Counted from the stretch's first letter, positions 53,797 to 63,847 are shown. The stretch is 64,000 nt of DNA from Rummeliibacillus pycnus (GCF_002884495.1 NZ_KZ614145.1:1564423-1628422), one strand, 5' to 3'. Notes: generated by a model not told the origin, from the letters alone. A program made the numbers and translations.

Positions 53797-54501
53797 TTAC
53801 TCTTGAATAGCAGCTTCAAGTGCTACAACAATCATATCATTGAAAGTAGTTTGACGTTCTTCAGAAGTTGTTGCTTCACCAGTTAATAGGTGGTCAGATA
53901 CTGTTAATACAGATAGGGCTTGACGATTGAATTTAGCTGCTAAAGTGTATAATGCTGCAGATTCCATTTCAACTGCTAGTACTCCGTATTCAGCTAATTT
54001 TTCATTTTGATTATCTTCACCATAGAATAAGTCAGCAGTGTAGATATTACCTACTCGTAAGTTCAGACCAGCTGCTTCGCCTGCTTTGTATGCTTTCAAT
54101 AATAAGTCGAAATCAGCTGTTGGTGCATAGTCAATACCTTTAAAGATGATTTCATTCATTTTAGAATCAGTTGTTGCTGATTGTGCAAGAATGACATCAC
54201 GAACTTTTACATCACGTTTAAGGGCGCCACATGTTCCTACACGAATTAGCTTTTGACAACCGTATTCTTGCATTAACTCAGTAGTGTAGATCGCAATTGA
54301 TGGTACACCCATACCTGTTCCTTGAACAGAGATACGCTTTCCTTTATATGTACCCGTATAACCAAACATATTTCGTACTTCGTTATATTGTGTTACATCT
54401 TCTAAAAAAGTTTCTGCAATATATTTTGCACGTAAAGGATCTCCTGGTAATAAAACGATTTCAGCAATATCGCCTTTTTTTGCGTTAATGTGGATGCTCA
54501 T
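53797..54501 (-). CDS. deoD: Purine-nucleoside phosphorylase
   Basis: Cleaves purine nucleosides to base and ribose-1-phosphate in salvage. Start [14 protein letters not shown] has AAAGGAG at good spacing; six extra upstream codons are unlikely. The 234 residues include [15 protein letters not shown] and [12 protein letters not shown] and the nucleoside-binding EMESAAL. Length is standard for the trimeric/hexameric family. The last 43 codons are the island's copy of the gene end, since the original tail lies at 35820; the protein is complete. No terminator follows directly. Confidence 0.95.
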   Translation of the reverse strand: MSIHINAKKGDIAEIVLLPGDPLRAKYIAETFLEDVTQYNEVRNMFGYTGTYKGKRISVQGTGMGVPSIAIYTTELMQEYGCQKLIRVGTCGALKRDVKVRDVILAQSATTDSKMNEIIFKGIDYAPTADFDLLLKAYKAGEAAGLNLRVGNIYTADLFYGEDNQNEKLAEYGVLAVEMESAALYTLAAKFNRQALSVLTVSDHLLTGEATTSEERQTTFNDMIVVALEAAIQE

Positions 54502-54605
54502 AGTTATTCTCCTTTTCATTTCACGTAAAATTTCATTTCGTATTCATGTTATTTACTCATAATACTTTTCTTATTGTAACAAGAACGTCTGACATCTGAC
54601 AAATA

Positions 54606-54827
54606 TTATTCTAAATATTTCTCTTCATATAGTTGCCAAAGTTCATCAAAAACAACCGCGCTCATTTCATGTTCTGCCTTTTCTTCTATATATCTTGAGA
54701 GCGTTTGAAAATCCTCAGCCTGTTTTGGAAAACCATGGTCATGGAAAGTTGCTTCTGCAAAGTCTGCTTTAGGATCATTCTTTCCACCTCTGAAAGTTAA
54801 TACAAACTGATAAAATGATGGTATCAT
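54606..54827 (-). CDS. yozE: YozE family (UPF0346) protein
   Basis: A 73-residue protein from MIPSFYQFVLTFRG, with GGTAGG upstream; the longer reading to 54884 is not supported. The DPKADFAEATFHDHGFPKQA and SRYIEEKAEH segments are diagnostic of UPF0346. The structure of family members is a small helical bundle; function is unknown. The Staphylococcus region also has it close to msrAB. Confidence 0.88.
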   Translation of the reverse strand: MIPSFYQFVLTFRGGKNDPKADFAEATFHDHGFPKQAEDFQTLSRYIEEKAEHEMSAVVFDELWQLYEEKYLE

Positions 54828-55186
54828 ATCGTTTCCTACCTTTTGTTTCATATATATTAATATCCAAATGTTAAAAAAGCACAATTATTTTGTCCTATAT
54901 TTCATTAAAATAATAAGAACTTCTTCCAATTTATACGATTATATCACGAGAGGTATTATCTTTCTTCTAAAAACAATAATCCATAAAGAATTAAATGAAG
55001 ATGTCAACCTCACTTTTAATTTCTCTAAAAAATCCCCTAAAAAACCCTAGTTTTTTTCATTAAAATGGAAACCTTCTTATCATCTCTTCGTTCTATTACT
55101 CGGATGCGAAACAAATACGAACTAACACATGAAATCAGCGCATCACTATCCTTTTTAGGTAGTATTTCAATGAGGAGATGATTCAA
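54828..55186. other. Gap before the SH3 protein
   Basis: About 360 bp, AT-rich, no gene seen; the ORF at 54868-55050 lacks a ribosome binding site. The gene after it has GAGGAG. Confidence 0.5.
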
Positions 55187-56017
55187 ATGAAAATAGTAAA
55201 AACTTTACTATCTTTCATGGTCATGTTTGCTACTTTAATTACTTTTACAGCAAACAGTGACGCAGCAACAACAAAAACAATGAACGCTAAAGTAGCGAAT
55301 AGCGTATATGTTCGCTCACAACCATCTGTGAATGGTAAAAAAGTTGGAACTCTTTGGAAAGGTGACACTGTTATCGTTTACAGCAAGTCAAAAACTGGCT
55401 GGGCAAAAATTAAATTCAACAAAAAAACAGCTTATGTGTATGCATCTTATTTAACATTTGCAAAAAAAGCTGGAAAAAGCACAACTCAAAAACAAACTAC
55501 TTCATCTAAAAGTACAAGCAAAAAAACAGTAGCTACTAAAAAAACTACTACAACTTCAAAAAGTACTTCAACAAGTAAAAAAACAACATATCGTCCTGTA
55601 ACAACAAATACTTACTACTATGTTGAAAATGGTAAGAACGGCAAAATGTATTCTACAAACAAACGTAATTCAACTGGTTGGACTTATTGGTACAAAAAAA
55701 CAGGTACTGACAAAGTTCAAACTATTTTAGTACGTGAATCTGCACAAGGTTTAGATTACAAATTTACAAAAACTGGCACAGTCCGTCAAATTGTATATCC
55801 TTTTACAAAAGGACAAGTATTTAAAGCCGGTACAAAAAACAGCAAAATTGTTTATATCCTAAACAAAATGACAGTGAAGGCTGGCACATATAACACAGTC
55901 GTTGGTGTAAAAGCTGCTGACGGTTCTATCACTTACTACGCTCCAAATGCTGGTGCTATAAAAACTATTAAAAATAATAAAACAATTTTTGAATTAACAA
56001 AAGTAACAACAAAATAA
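55187..56017 (+). CDS. Secreted bacterial SH3-domain protein
   Basis: A 276-residue exported protein. Start MKIVKTLLSF (GAGGAG 10 nt before; ATG three codons earlier is less good). A signal peptide ends near ANSDA. Residues about 30-90 are an SH3b domain: NSVYVRSQPSVNGKKVGTLW and WAKIKFNKKTAYVYASYL, a wall-binding fold. A Ser/Thr/Lys linker follows and then a C-terminal domain of about 140 residues that I do not recognise (YYYVENGKNGKMYSTNKRNS ...). It is a wall-associated protein of unknown activity. Confidence 0.82.
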   Translation: MKIVKTLLSFMVMFATLITFTANSDAATTKTMNAKVANSVYVRSQPSVNGKKVGTLWKGDTVIVYSKSKTGWAKIKFNKKTAYVYASYLTFAKKAGKSTTQKQTTSSKSTSKKTVATKKTTTTSKSTSTSKKTTYRPVTTNTYYYVENGKNGKMYSTNKRNSTGWTYWYKKTGTDKVQTILVRESAQGLDYKFTKTGTVRQIVYPFTKGQVFKAGTKNSKIVYILNKMTVKAGTYNTVVGVKAADGSITYYAPNAGAIKTIKNNKTIFELTKVTTK

Positions 56018-56022
56018 AAAAT

Positions 56023-56055
56023 AAAGGTGAGGATTCTTTCCTCACCTTTATTTTT
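56023..56055 (+). terminator. Terminator of the SH3 protein gene
   Basis: AAAGGTGAGGA (56023-56033), TCCTCACCTTT (56039-56049), then ATTTTTT. Confidence 0.9.
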
Positions 56056-56241
56056 TATTAAACCGGACTACCTCAAATTTACAGGTGGTCCTTTTTTATA
56101 AGACTCTTCATCCTTATCTCCCATCATTTATAGAGAGATTCAGGCACATCCTTTTCTGAATATTTTAATTCTTCTATTGCATAGCATTATTCAAAGTGTT
56201 AATATTTCATTAATTGGAATTTTTCCTACAATTTAATTAAT

Positions 56242-56348
56242 TTCTTATCCAGAGAGATGGAGGGACTTGGCCCTGTGAAATCTCAGCAACCACCATTACA
56301 TTATGGTAAGGTGCTAATTCCAGTAGATGTATGTCTAGAAGATAAGAA
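56242..56348 (+). promoter_or_regulatory. SAM-I riboswitch (S-box) aptamer
   Basis: Closing stem TTCTTATC/GATAAGAA, then AGAGAGATGGAGGGAC, the core ATCTCAGCAACC, and GGTAAGGTGCTAATTCC: the conserved S-box. It binds S-adenosylmethionine. Confidence 0.96.
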
Positions 56349-56366
56349 GATTGACTTTCGTGTTTA

Positions 56367-56399
56367 TGGGTCCTCTTCTTAGAGGGCCTTTTATTTTTT
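56367..56399 (+). terminator. SAM-controlled terminator of metIC
   Basis: GGTCCTCT and AGAGGGCC form a terminator followed by TTTTATTTTTT. The antiterminator is clear: TAAGAAGA (56343-56350) is perfectly complementary to TCTTCTTA (56374-56381). The aptamer's closing stem and antiterminator share TAAGAA, so SAM binding favours termination. Confidence 0.9.
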
Positions 56400-56417
56400 A
56401 TGAAAAGGATGATGAAT

Positions 56418-57548
56418 ATGACGGAAAACCACATTTCAACACGCTTAGCTCAGATCGGAACTGATACAGATTCGAAAACAGGCGCTATTAACACGCCAAT
56501 TTACCTTTCAACTGCATATAGACATGCAGGGCTTGGACAATCAACAGGCTATGATTATACACGCACCAAAAATCCAACTCGTTCAGTATTAGAAGATGGT
56601 GTGGCCAATTTAGAAGGTGGCGATGCTGGATTTGCCTGTAGTAGTGGGATGGCGGCTATTCAATTAGTACTTTCCCTATTTAATACTGGTGATGAGATTA
56701 TTTATACGGATGATATTTATGGTGGTACATATCGTCTCGCAAATCAATATGAACAACAATATGGGATTAAGGCTCATTTCGCTCCTTTTCATTCAGTTGA
56801 TGAAATTGAAGCTCTAATTAATGATCATACAAAGGCTCTCTTTATTGAAACACCTACAAATCCATTAATGAAAGAGATTAATATAATTCAATATGCAGAT
56901 TTGGCTAAAAAACATAATGTACTATTGATTGTTGATAACACATTTTTAACCCCATACTACCAACGCCCAATTGAACTTGGTGCTGATATTGTCATTCATA
57001 GTGCGACTAAATACATTGGTGGACATAATGATGTACTTGCTGGTCTTGTTGTCTCAAAAGGTGAAGAACTTTCTGAAAAACTACTCTATAACCACAATGC
57101 ATCGGGTGCAACTCTTGCTCCAATTGATAGCTGGTTACTATTAAGAGGTTTAAAAACGCTCCATGTTCGGATGAAACAGCATACGGAAAACGCAAAAAAA
57201 ATCGTTACGTACTTAAAACAAGAACCTTTAGTGAAAGAAGTCTTATATGCTGGATTAGGTGGAATGGTTTCCTTCCGATTACAACGTTCAGAATGGGTGG
57301 CTCCTTTCCTGCAAAACTTAAAACTAATTGCATTTGCTGAAAGTCTTGGAGGTGTGGAAAGTTTTATCACCTATCCTGCCACGCAAACTCACGCTGATAT
57401 TCCTGAAGAAGAACGCATTGCGCGTGGGGTTGATCATTCGCTATTACGCTTTTCAATTGGTATTGAAGAAGCTGAAGATTTAATTGCAGAATTAAAACAA
57501 GTTTTTACTACTATCCAACAAGAGGTGACGATTCATGACGCAAAATAA
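56418..57548 (+). CDS. metI: Cystathionine gamma-synthase / O-acylhomoserine thiolyase (MetI)
   Basis: PLP enzyme of the transsulfuration branch of methionine synthesis. 376 residues from MTENHISTRLAQ, with AAAGGATG 9 nt before it. Typical motifs are ARTx-type YDYTRTKNPTRSVLE, CSSGMAAIQLVL, VDNTFLTPYYQRP and the PLP lysine in HSATKYIGGHND. It overlaps metC by 14 bp, so they are translated together. The riboswitch upstream represses it when SAM is high, as in B. subtilis. Confidence 0.92.
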   Translation: MTENHISTRLAQIGTDTDSKTGAINTPIYLSTAYRHAGLGQSTGYDYTRTKNPTRSVLEDGVANLEGGDAGFACSSGMAAIQLVLSLFNTGDEIIYTDDIYGGTYRLANQYEQQYGIKAHFAPFHSVDEIEALINDHTKALFIETPTNPLMKEINIIQYADLAKKHNVLLIVDNTFLTPYYQRPIELGADIVIHSATKYIGGHNDVLAGLVVSKGEELSEKLLYNHNASGATLAPIDSWLLLRGLKTLHVRMKQHTENAKKIVTYLKQEPLVKEVLYAGLGGMVSFRLQRSEWVAPFLQNLKLIAFAESLGGVESFITYPATQTHADIPEEERIARGVDHSLLRFSIGIEEAEDLIAELKQVFTTIQQEVTIHDAK

Positions 57549-58719
57549 ACAATCTATCGAAACTAGCTTAATCACAGCTTCTACAAAAGGTGATTATGAG
57601 CAAAAAACAGGTGCTGTCAATGTTCCTATTTATCTTTCTTCTACATTTGATCAAGAGCATTTTGATTCTTTTGGTCCTTATGACTATAGTCGTTCCGGTA
57701 ACCCCACCCGTGATGCACTAGAAAAGACAATTGCAGAATTAGAAGGTGGGACAAGAGGATTTGCCTTTTCTTCAGGTATTGCTGCTATTTCTTCTGCTCT
57801 ACTAACTTTAAATGCCGGAGACCATATCGTCATTACAAGTGAAGTTTACGGTGGAACCTATCGTTTTGTAACCCAAGTATTAACAAAATACGGGATTACC
57901 CATACATTTGCTAATTTTACAAATTTACAAGAAGTTGAAGCTGCAATTCAACCAAATACAAAGATTTTGTACGCGGAAACACCCGCTAATCCTTTACTAG
58001 GCATTACAGATCTCCGTGGAATCGTGTCAATTGCTAAAAAATATAATTTACTTACTTTTGTTGACAACACATTTATGACACCACTATATCAACGTCCTTT
58101 AGATTTAGGTGTAGATGTAGTTCTCCATAGTGCCACAAAATTTTTGGGTGGACATAGTGATATTATTGCTGGTTTAGCAGTAACAAAAGATGAAGAATTA
58201 GGGAAACAAATTTACTTTATGCAAAATTCAATGGGTGCAATTTTAGGTGCTCAAGATTCCTTCTCATTAATCCAAGGAATTAAAACACTAAAAGCACGTT
58301 TAACACAATCATCACAATCTGCATTGAGGATTGCCTCTTATCTCGATCAACATGAACTTGTTGAACAAGTCTATTACCCTGGTTTACCAAGTCATCCTGG
58401 TTATACTATTCATGCGAGCCAAGCATCCAACGCAGGTGCTGTATTATCCTTTACATTACCAAATCGTGAACTAACAAAAGTATTTGTAGAACATGTAGAA
58501 ATTCCAATATTCGCAGTAAGTCTTGGTGGTGTCGAATCCATTCTTTCTTACCCTGTAACGATGAGTCATGCTGCAATTCCTAAAGAAGAACGTGATAAAC
58601 GTGGAATTACAGAGGGACTTCTCCGTTTCTCTGTTGGTCTTGAAAATGTTGATGACTTAATAGCTGATTTTGAACAAGCCTTCCAAGAGGCCAAAAAACA
58701 AGTAATCATTCAGAAATAA
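57535..58719 (+). CDS. metC: Cystathionine beta-lyase (MetC)
   Basis: PLP enzyme that converts cystathionine to homocysteine. 394 residues with YDYSRSGNPTRDALE, SSGIAAISSALL, VDNTFMTPLYQRP and the PLP lysine in HSATKFLGGHSD. AACAAGAGGTG sits inside metI as its ribosome binding site. It is the second gene of the SAM-controlled metIC operon; a terminator follows at 58725. Confidence 0.92.
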   Translation: MTQNKQSIETSLITASTKGDYEQKTGAVNVPIYLSSTFDQEHFDSFGPYDYSRSGNPTRDALEKTIAELEGGTRGFAFSSGIAAISSALLTLNAGDHIVITSEVYGGTYRFVTQVLTKYGITHTFANFTNLQEVEAAIQPNTKILYAETPANPLLGITDLRGIVSIAKKYNLLTFVDNTFMTPLYQRPLDLGVDVVLHSATKFLGGHSDIIAGLAVTKDEELGKQIYFMQNSMGAILGAQDSFSLIQGIKTLKARLTQSSQSALRIASYLDQHELVEQVYYPGLPSHPGYTIHASQASNAGAVLSFTLPNRELTKVFVEHVEIPIFAVSLGGVESILSYPVTMSHAAIPKEERDKRGITEGLLRFSVGLENVDDLIADFEQAFQEAKKQVIIQK

Positions 58720-58724
58720 TAGAA

Positions 58725-58756
58725 AAAGCTGATGACCAAAAAGGTTCATCAGCTTT
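58725..58756 (+). terminator. Terminator of metIC
   Basis: AAAGCTGATGA (58725-58735) with TCATCAGCTTT (58746-58756), then TCTTCT. It may also serve msrB on the other strand. Confidence 0.85.
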
Positions 58757-58786
58757 TCTTCTATTTATAATATCTACTTTTAGTCC

Positions 58787-59218
58787 CTAAGATTCGAAAA
58801 GTTTAATGTATTCTGCATATCCTTCTTCCACAAGCTTGTCTTTTGGAATAAAACGCAAAGATGCAGAGTTAATACAATAACGAAGTCCTCCCTGATCTCG
58901 AGGACCATCTGGGAATACATGCCCTAAATGTGAATTCGCATTTTCACTTCGAACTTCAGTACGTCTCATACCAAAACTAGTGTCAAAATGTTCAGTAATT
59001 CCTGCACCCTCTACTGGCTTTGTAAATGCTGGCCAGCCACACCCTGAATTGTACTTATCCTTTGATGAGAATAATGGTTCACCCGAAACGATATCTACAT
59101 ATAATCCATCTTCAAAATGTTCATCAAATTCATTTCGAAATGGAGGCTCTGTTCCATTTTCTTGAGTTACATGAAATTGCATAGGCGTTAATTCTTTTAG
59201 TCTTTTTTCTTTATCCAT
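58787..59218 (-). CDS. msrB: Methionine-R-sulfoxide reductase
   Basis: Reduces methionine-R-sulfoxide in proteins. The 143-residue protein starts [15 protein letters not shown] (GGGGG at 7 nt); a longer reading to 59281 overlaps msrA and is not credible. [22 protein letters not shown] and [11 protein letters not shown] (catalytic Cys) are present. It overlaps the msrA 3' end by 8 bp, forming an msrA-msrB operon. Confidence 0.93.
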   Translation of the reverse strand: MDKEKRLKELTPMQFHVTQENGTEPPFRNEFDEHFEDGLYVDIVSGEPLFSSKDKYNSGCGWPAFTKPVEGAGITEHFDTSFGMRRTEVRSENANSHLGHVFPDGPRDQGGLRYCINSASLRFIPKDKLVEEGYAEYIKLFES

Positions 59219-59744
59219 TATGATTCCCCCAATGTTGTTGTTGAAAGGCAACACGTCCTGAACCGATTGAATAAAGTTCATAATGCGTTGGGTTTTTCTT
59301 ATAATAATATTGATGATATGGCTCTGCTTTATAAAACGGCTTTGCTTCTAATATCTTCGTAACTATTGGCATATTAAATTTCCCGGATTCCTCTAGTGCC
59401 TTTTTGGAAGCTTCAGCAATTCCTTTTTGTTCTTCATCATGATAAAAAATAGCGGTCATATAGGATCTACCGCGATCATGGAATTGGCCACCAGCATCTG
59501 TTGGATCAATTAGTGTCCAAAACGTTTCAACTAATTTTTCATACGGATAAACTTCTGGATCAAAAGTAATTTGCACTGCTTCTAAATGACCTGTTAAATC
59601 CGAACAAACTTGCTGATAAGTTGGATTTTCTACATAGCCCCCTGTATAGCCCGAAATAATAGATTCAATACCCGGTTGTTCATCAAACGGTTTTACCATA
59701 CACCAGAAACATCCACCTGCAAATGTTGCTTTTGCTGTTGTCAT
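59211..59744 (-). CDS. msrA: Methionine-S-sulfoxide reductase
   Basis: Reduces methionine-S-sulfoxide. The 177 residues start with FAGGCFWCM (catalytic Cys of GCFWC), then [17 protein letters not shown] and [12 protein letters not shown]-type residues ([15 protein letters not shown]). It is standard length. It is first in msrA-msrB; the ypmS gene ends 12 bp upstream. Confidence 0.94.
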   Translation of the reverse strand: MTTAKATFAGGCFWCMVKPFDEQPGIESIISGYTGGYVENPTYQQVCSDLTGHLEAVQITFDPEVYPYEKLVETFWTLIDPTDAGGQFHDRGRSYMTAIFYHDEEQKGIAEASKKALEESGKFNMPIVTKILEAKPFYKAEPYHQYYYKKNPTHYELYSIGSGRVAFQQQHWGNHNG

Positions 59745-59755
59745 ACTCAGACCTC

Positions 59756-60337
59756 CTATTTTGTAGGAATTATTACATCTAGTATAATGCGGTTTTCCTT
59801 TAAATTGAATTCTTTTGCTTGTACATGCCCTTTAAGTTTTTCACCTACTGGAACATTCATTTTCGTTAAATTTAGATAGATTTGTTCTTCCTTTGGCTGA
59901 ATAACCATCCAAGAGGGTAAATCAACGGAATCCTTCAATAATTTAAGTGCAGTATTTGGGGGGATGTCAAGCATACCAACTTCAACCGTTTTTTGTTTCA
60001 ATAGTAAATTACCATCTTCAATAATCGGCTCGAACGTCATCGTTATAGGCAAGTCCATTTCAAAAACTGTTAATGTACTTTGTAATGTAACTTCTTGACC
60101 AACGTACATTTTCACAGGAATTTTAGATGTTTTCATAGAACTTTCTATTAATCGATTGGCCATATTCTCAAAGTCTTTTGGGGTAGTATGAACTTCCAAA
60201 TGACTACCATTTGGAAGTTCACGAACAGTGGGATTAGGCGTTTCAGCCATTGGTTTCGTAACAAAATATACAGCTGAAACTATTGCAACTATCACAAGTG
60301 TGATGAGAAGTAGAAAGGCCACTTTCCATTTATTCAT
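59756..60337 (-). CDS. ypmS: YpmS-family (DUF2140) membrane-anchored protein
   Basis: A 193-residue protein from [10 protein letters not shown], with AAGGAGG upstream. One N-terminal helix (about 5-26) and an extracellular domain of about 165 residues with [14 protein letters not shown] and [20 protein letters not shown] typical of YpmS. The function is not known. It overlaps the stop of ypmR by 8 bp, so both are coupled. Confidence 0.82.
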   Translation of the reverse strand: MNKWKVAFLLLITLVIVAIVSAVYFVTKPMAETPNPTVRELPNGSHLEVHTTPKDFENMANRLIESSMKTSKIPVKMYVGQEVTLQSTLTVFEMDLPITMTFEPIIEDGNLLLKQKTVEVGMLDIPPNTALKLLKDSVDLPSWMVIQPKEEQIYLNLTKMNVPVGEKLKGHVQAKEFNLKENRIILDVIIPTK

Positions 60338-61148
60338 TTGTGGATTCCTCCTTAAAATCGAATTGACCATGTGATAGTTTTCCTAGATCAACTTCATGTA
60401 ATGTTTTAATAATGCGTGCTGTCATTTGGTCGTACCCTTTCGCATTTGGATGGAAAAAGTCAGTATGATAAACCATATTATCATTAGAATCAAATAAATC
60501 TTCTACATTTATAAAAACAGCATGAGCATCTTGATTGGCAAATCCCCTAATATCAGAATTCCATTCTCTCATTATAGTATTCATATCTGATTTTTCTTTT
60601 GTAAAGATAGATAATGGATTGTATATTCCTATCAGAATAATAGGTGCATCAGGGTTACGTTCTCGAATCAGCTGCATGATTGTTTCATATCTTTGTTGAA
60701 ATGCTGGTCTCTTATCGTCAAAAACTTCTTTTGTAAGATCAGTAATATTGGCACGTACAATTTTCATCAAATCATTACCACCAATTGTCAGAGAAATAAT
60801 ATCGGCTCGTTCTAATGCGTCATCAAGTTTGCCAGATTGAATTTGATCAATTAATTGATCACTTCTTCTTCCTCTTTTGGCTGTATTTGTGACTGTTACT
60901 GATTTAACACCTTTCCAAGTTTCCATCTCTTTTTGCATCCGCCCAACATACCCATGTTGTCCTAGCTCATCCCCAACACCTTCTGTCAGAGAATCTCCTA
61001 ATGCAACATATTGTATGTCTTTTAGTTGGATCATTTTTGTAACAGCTATTTTGTTTTCTTTTTGTGAATTACTCATGGTATCTGGTACTTCGCATGCAGC
61101 TAACAAAAACACAGATAACATCAGTATTACCCATTTTTTCACTTTCAA
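60330..61148 (-). CDS. ypmR: SGNH/GDSL-family lipoprotein (YpmR-like)
   Basis: A 272-residue lipoprotein esterase-type protein. The start is TTG at 61148 with GAGG 6 nt upstream; the longer frame to 61301 has no start. Signal peptide with lipobox LLAAC. The four SGNH blocks are present: YVALGDSLTEGVG (Ser), KRGRRSDQLI (Gly), TIGGNDLM (Asn) and DFFHPNAKGY (Asp, His). The substrate is not known. It is first in ypmR-ypmS. Confidence 0.85.
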   Translation of the reverse strand: MKVKKWVILMLSVFLLAACEVPDTMSNSQKENKIAVTKMIQLKDIQYVALGDSLTEGVGDELGQHGYVGRMQKEMETWKGVKSVTVTNTAKRGRRSDQLIDQIQSGKLDDALERADIISLTIGGNDLMKIVRANITDLTKEVFDDKRPAFQQRYETIMQLIRERNPDAPIILIGIYNPLSIFTKEKSDMNTIMREWNSDIRGFANQDAHAVFINVEDLFDSNDNMVYHTDFFHPNAKGYDQMTARIIKTLHEVDLGKLSHGQFDFKEESTNE

Positions 61149-61190
61149 ACTCTTCCTCTCACGTCGAACTTGTCGCTCAAATGAAAGAAA

Positions 61191-61218
61191 GCAGGGAATA
61201 ATTTTTTGGATTCCCTGC
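61191..61218 (-). terminator. Terminator of degV
   Basis: GCAGGGAAT (61191-61199) with ATTCCCTGC (61210-61218), followed by TTTCTTTC on the minus strand. Confidence 0.8.
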
Positions 61219-61227
61219 CGCCTGTAA

Positions 61228-62067
61228 TTAGTCTGTATAGTAGGAAAAGCCAATTGCTCCTGGCCCAGTATGTGTACTAATGATTGGCGACGTATAGCCA
61301 AATTTTACATCATGATAGCCTGACTCTTCAATCATTGTTTTTAATGGATCTGCCATTTTTAATCCTTGTGCATGCGCAATACCTACACCTTTAATCACTT
61401 TTCCATTTGTATCTTCTTGGAATTTTTGCAACAAATATTTAACAACCTGTTTATGACTACGTACTTTAGCTACAGGATTATATGCTCCCCCTTCAAGAGA
61501 TGCAATTGGTTTTATATTCAATAATGAACCAATTAAGCCAGTGCCTTTTCCGATACGGCCACCTTTTATCAAGTTTTCCAATGTATCTACAACTACATAC
61601 AAATTAGTATTTGAACGTACATGATCTAATCTTTTAAGTATTTCTTCCATTGTTTTGCCTTCTTCGGCCATTTGTGCAGCCTCCAAAACTTGGAAACCTA
61701 AGCCAAAAGAAATGAATCGCGAATCTACAACGACAACTTTCGATTCTGTCATAGTAGCAGCTGCTTCTGCTGATTTTACTGTACCGCTCATACCACCTGT
61801 CATAGTAATCACTAATACTTCATCACCATTACTACCTAATTCATCAAATAGTTCTTTAAAAACTCCTACTGCAGGTTGAGAACTTTTAGGTAGTTCAGGT
61901 ACATTAGCCATTTTTTCAAGAAATTCAACAGGATCAATGTTTACTCCATCAATATATGTTTCTTGATCAATTTGAATTGTTAAAGGTACTACATGAATTT
62001 GATACTTTTCAATTTCTTCTTTCGTTAATTCTCCAGTAGAGTCGGTTACAATATGAATTCGCCCCAC
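61228..62067 (-). CDS. DegV-family fatty-acid-binding protein (FakB type)
   Basis: A 279-residue DegV/EDD fold protein. It starts MGRIHIVTDSTGELTKEEIE; THIT-type loop SQPAVGVFKELFDELG and MTGGMSGTVKSA and VVDSRFISFGLGFQV are conserved. FakB proteins bind a fatty acid for phosphorylation by FakA. No FakA gene is in the window. In Staphylococcus the corresponding gene sits between msrA and dfrA, as here. Confidence 0.88.
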   Translation of the reverse strand: MGRIHIVTDSTGELTKEEIEKYQIHVVPLTIQIDQETYIDGVNIDPVEFLEKMANVPELPKSSQPAVGVFKELFDELGSNGDEVLVITMTGGMSGTVKSAEAAATMTESKVVVVDSRFISFGLGFQVLEAAQMAEEGKTMEEILKRLDHVRSNTNLYVVVDTLENLIKGGRIGKGTGLIGSLLNIKPIASLEGGAYNPVAKVRSHKQVVKYLLQKFQEDTNGKVIKGVGIAHAQGLKMADPLKTMIEESGYHDVKFGYTSPIISTHTGPGAIGFSYYTD

Positions 62068-62412
62068 ATTGACACATCCTTTTGTACATATAAATTATAA
62101 AATTAGATTGCTATATAGTAAAATGAAAGCCTTATCATTTATAGTACTAGTTTTTATTCATTTATACATGTGACATTTGTCAATCTTATTGATTTTTTGT
62201 CGAATTATAAATGAAAGAAACGATTGAATTTCTATTGTAGAAAAATGTAATGAGCTTTTTTCCTAACTTTCAACACAACCCACTTCTATAAAATAATAAA
62301 ATGCTATCTCTCATAAAATTCGAAAAATCTTATGCTTCCCATTAAAAACATAACAAAAAATAGAGCGACTATTAAATAGTCACTCTAATCATAATATAAA
62401 CTAATCAAAACC
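62068..62412. other. Gap with the dfrA terminator
   Basis: About 345 bp. AGAGCGACTA (62362-62371) and TAGTCACTCT (62377-62386) form a hairpin, followed by ATTTTTTG on the minus strand, which terminates thyA-dfrA. The degV promoter must lie in the rest but was not placed. Confidence 0.7.
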
Positions 62413-62889
62413 TTATTTTTTATAGACGATATAAGAAAACTTTGTGTGGTCGTTTGTTTCGAACTCTTCTGATTCAGAGATTTTCTTCCATTCAGCTCCG
62501 TACTCTGGGAAATAGGTATCCCCTTGATATGAATGCTGAATTTTAGTTACGTATAAAAGATCTGCAATTGGTAGTGCTAAGCGAAAAATCTGTTCTCCAC
62601 CAATAATCATTATTTCTTTATTTTCTTTTTTTGCTACTTGTAATGCTTCATCTAAAGAATGAACTACTACAATTCCTTCTTTTTGATAATTAGAATCTCT
62701 TGTAATGACAATATTCGTTCTTCCAGGTAAAGCTTTTCCTATTGATTCGAAGGTTTTGCGTCCCATGATCATCGGTTTACCCATTGTTGTCTTTTTAAAA
62801 TAGGCTAAATCTCCTGGTAAATGCCAAGGCATAGCGTTGTTAAAACCGATTACTCGATTTTCGTCATGCGCAACGATTAAAGAAATCAA
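62413..62889 (-). CDS. dfrA: Dihydrofolate reductase
   Basis: NADPH-dependent enzyme making tetrahydrofolate. 158 residues with VIGFNNAMPWHLPGDLAYFK, the catalytic acidic position within LPGDLAYFK, GRKTFESIGKALPGRTNIV and MIIGGEQIFR. It follows thyA by 13 bp with AAGGAGG in the classical thyA-dfrA operon, which recycles the dihydrofolate made by ThyA. Confidence 0.96.
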   Translation of the reverse strand: MISLIVAHDENRVIGFNNAMPWHLPGDLAYFKKTTMGKPMIMGRKTFESIGKALPGRTNIVITRDSNYQKEGIVVVHSLDEALQVAKKENKEIMIIGGEQIFRLALPIADLLYVTKIQHSYQGDTYFPEYGAEWKKISESEEFETNDHTKFSYIVYKK

Positions 62890-62902
62890 CTATATAACCT
62901 CC

Positions 62903-63847
62903 TTATACGGAAATTGGCGCTGCAATACGAGGATAAGGATCATATCCCTCTATCGCTAAATCCGCCATTTCATATTCAAAGATTGAATCCTTGTCCGTTT
63001 TTATCACCAATTTTGGTAAAGTTCTTGGTGTTCGAGTCAATTGTTCTTTCACCTGGTCTAAGTGATTTTTGTAAATATGTGCATCCCCTAAAGTATGCAC
63101 AAAATCTCCAACCTCTAGTCCACATTCTTTAGCGATTAAATGTGTCAGTAATGCATAAGATGCAATATTAAATGGCACACCTAAAAATACATCTGCACTA
63201 CGTTGATATAATTGGCAAGATAGTTTTCCATCTGCTACATAAAATTGGAAAAGTGAATGACAAGGTGGTAGAGCCATATCATCAACTTCTGCTGGATTCC
63301 AGGCAGTTACGATATGCCGTCTTGAATTAGGATTTCTTTTAATCGATTCAATCACATTATGAATTTGATCGATCGTTCCACCTTTCGCATCAGGCCATGA
63401 ACGCCATTGTTTTCCATAAACAGGTCCAAGATCGCCAAATTTCCGTGCGAATTCCTCATCTTCTAAAATATTCTTTTGAAAAATTGCCATTTGTTCATCA
63501 TATTGCTCTTTAAAGGTTTCATCTTTTAATACACGGTGACCAAAGTCTGTCATATCAGGTCCTTGATAGTCTTCATTTTGTACCCATTTTTCAAAAGCCC
63601 ATTCATCCCAAATATGATTATTTTGAGCAATCAAAGTACGAACATTCGTATCCCCTTTTAAAAACCATAACAATTCAGTTGCAATTAAACGAAATGCTGT
63701 TTTTTTCGTGGTCATTAATGGAAAACCTTCTTGCAGATTAAATCTCATTTGGTATCCAAAAACACTCCATGTTCCTGTTCCAGTACGATCTCCTTTATCA
63801 TTACCATTCCCCAAAATATGGCGGCAAAGGTCTAGATATTGTTTCAT
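62903..63847 (-). CDS. thyA: Thymidylate synthase
   Basis: Makes dTMP from dUMP using methylenetetrahydrofolate. 314 residues from [12 protein letters not shown], with GGAGG 8 nt upstream; the reading from 63931 adds 28 unsupported residues. The length is like the long form (about 318) of Staphylococcus and Lactobacillus, with an insert around 80-130. The catalytic Cys is in [21 protein letters not shown] and [11 protein letters not shown] are typical. First gene of thyA-dfrA. Confidence 0.96.
   Translation of the reverse strand: MKQYLDLCRHILGNGNDKGDRTGTGTWSVFGYQMRFNLQEGFPLMTTKKTAFRLIATELLWFLKGDTNVRTLIAQNNHIWDEWAFEKWVQNEDYQGPDMTDFGHRVLKDETFKEQYDEQMAIFQKNILEDEEFARKFGDLGPVYGKQWRSWPDAKGGTIDQIHNVIESIKRNPNSRRHIVTAWNPAEVDDMALPPCHSLFQFYVADGKLSCQLYQRSADVFLGVPFNIASYALLTHLIAKECGLEVGDFVHTLGDAHIYKNHLDQVKEQLTRTPRTLPKLVIKTDKDSIFEYEMADLAIEGYDPYPRIAAPISV

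Noticed and set aside
54868-55050. 60-residue plus-strand ORF before the SH3 gene
   Set aside because: No ribosome binding site, and it partly overlaps the upstream region of yozE; no sign of coding selection.
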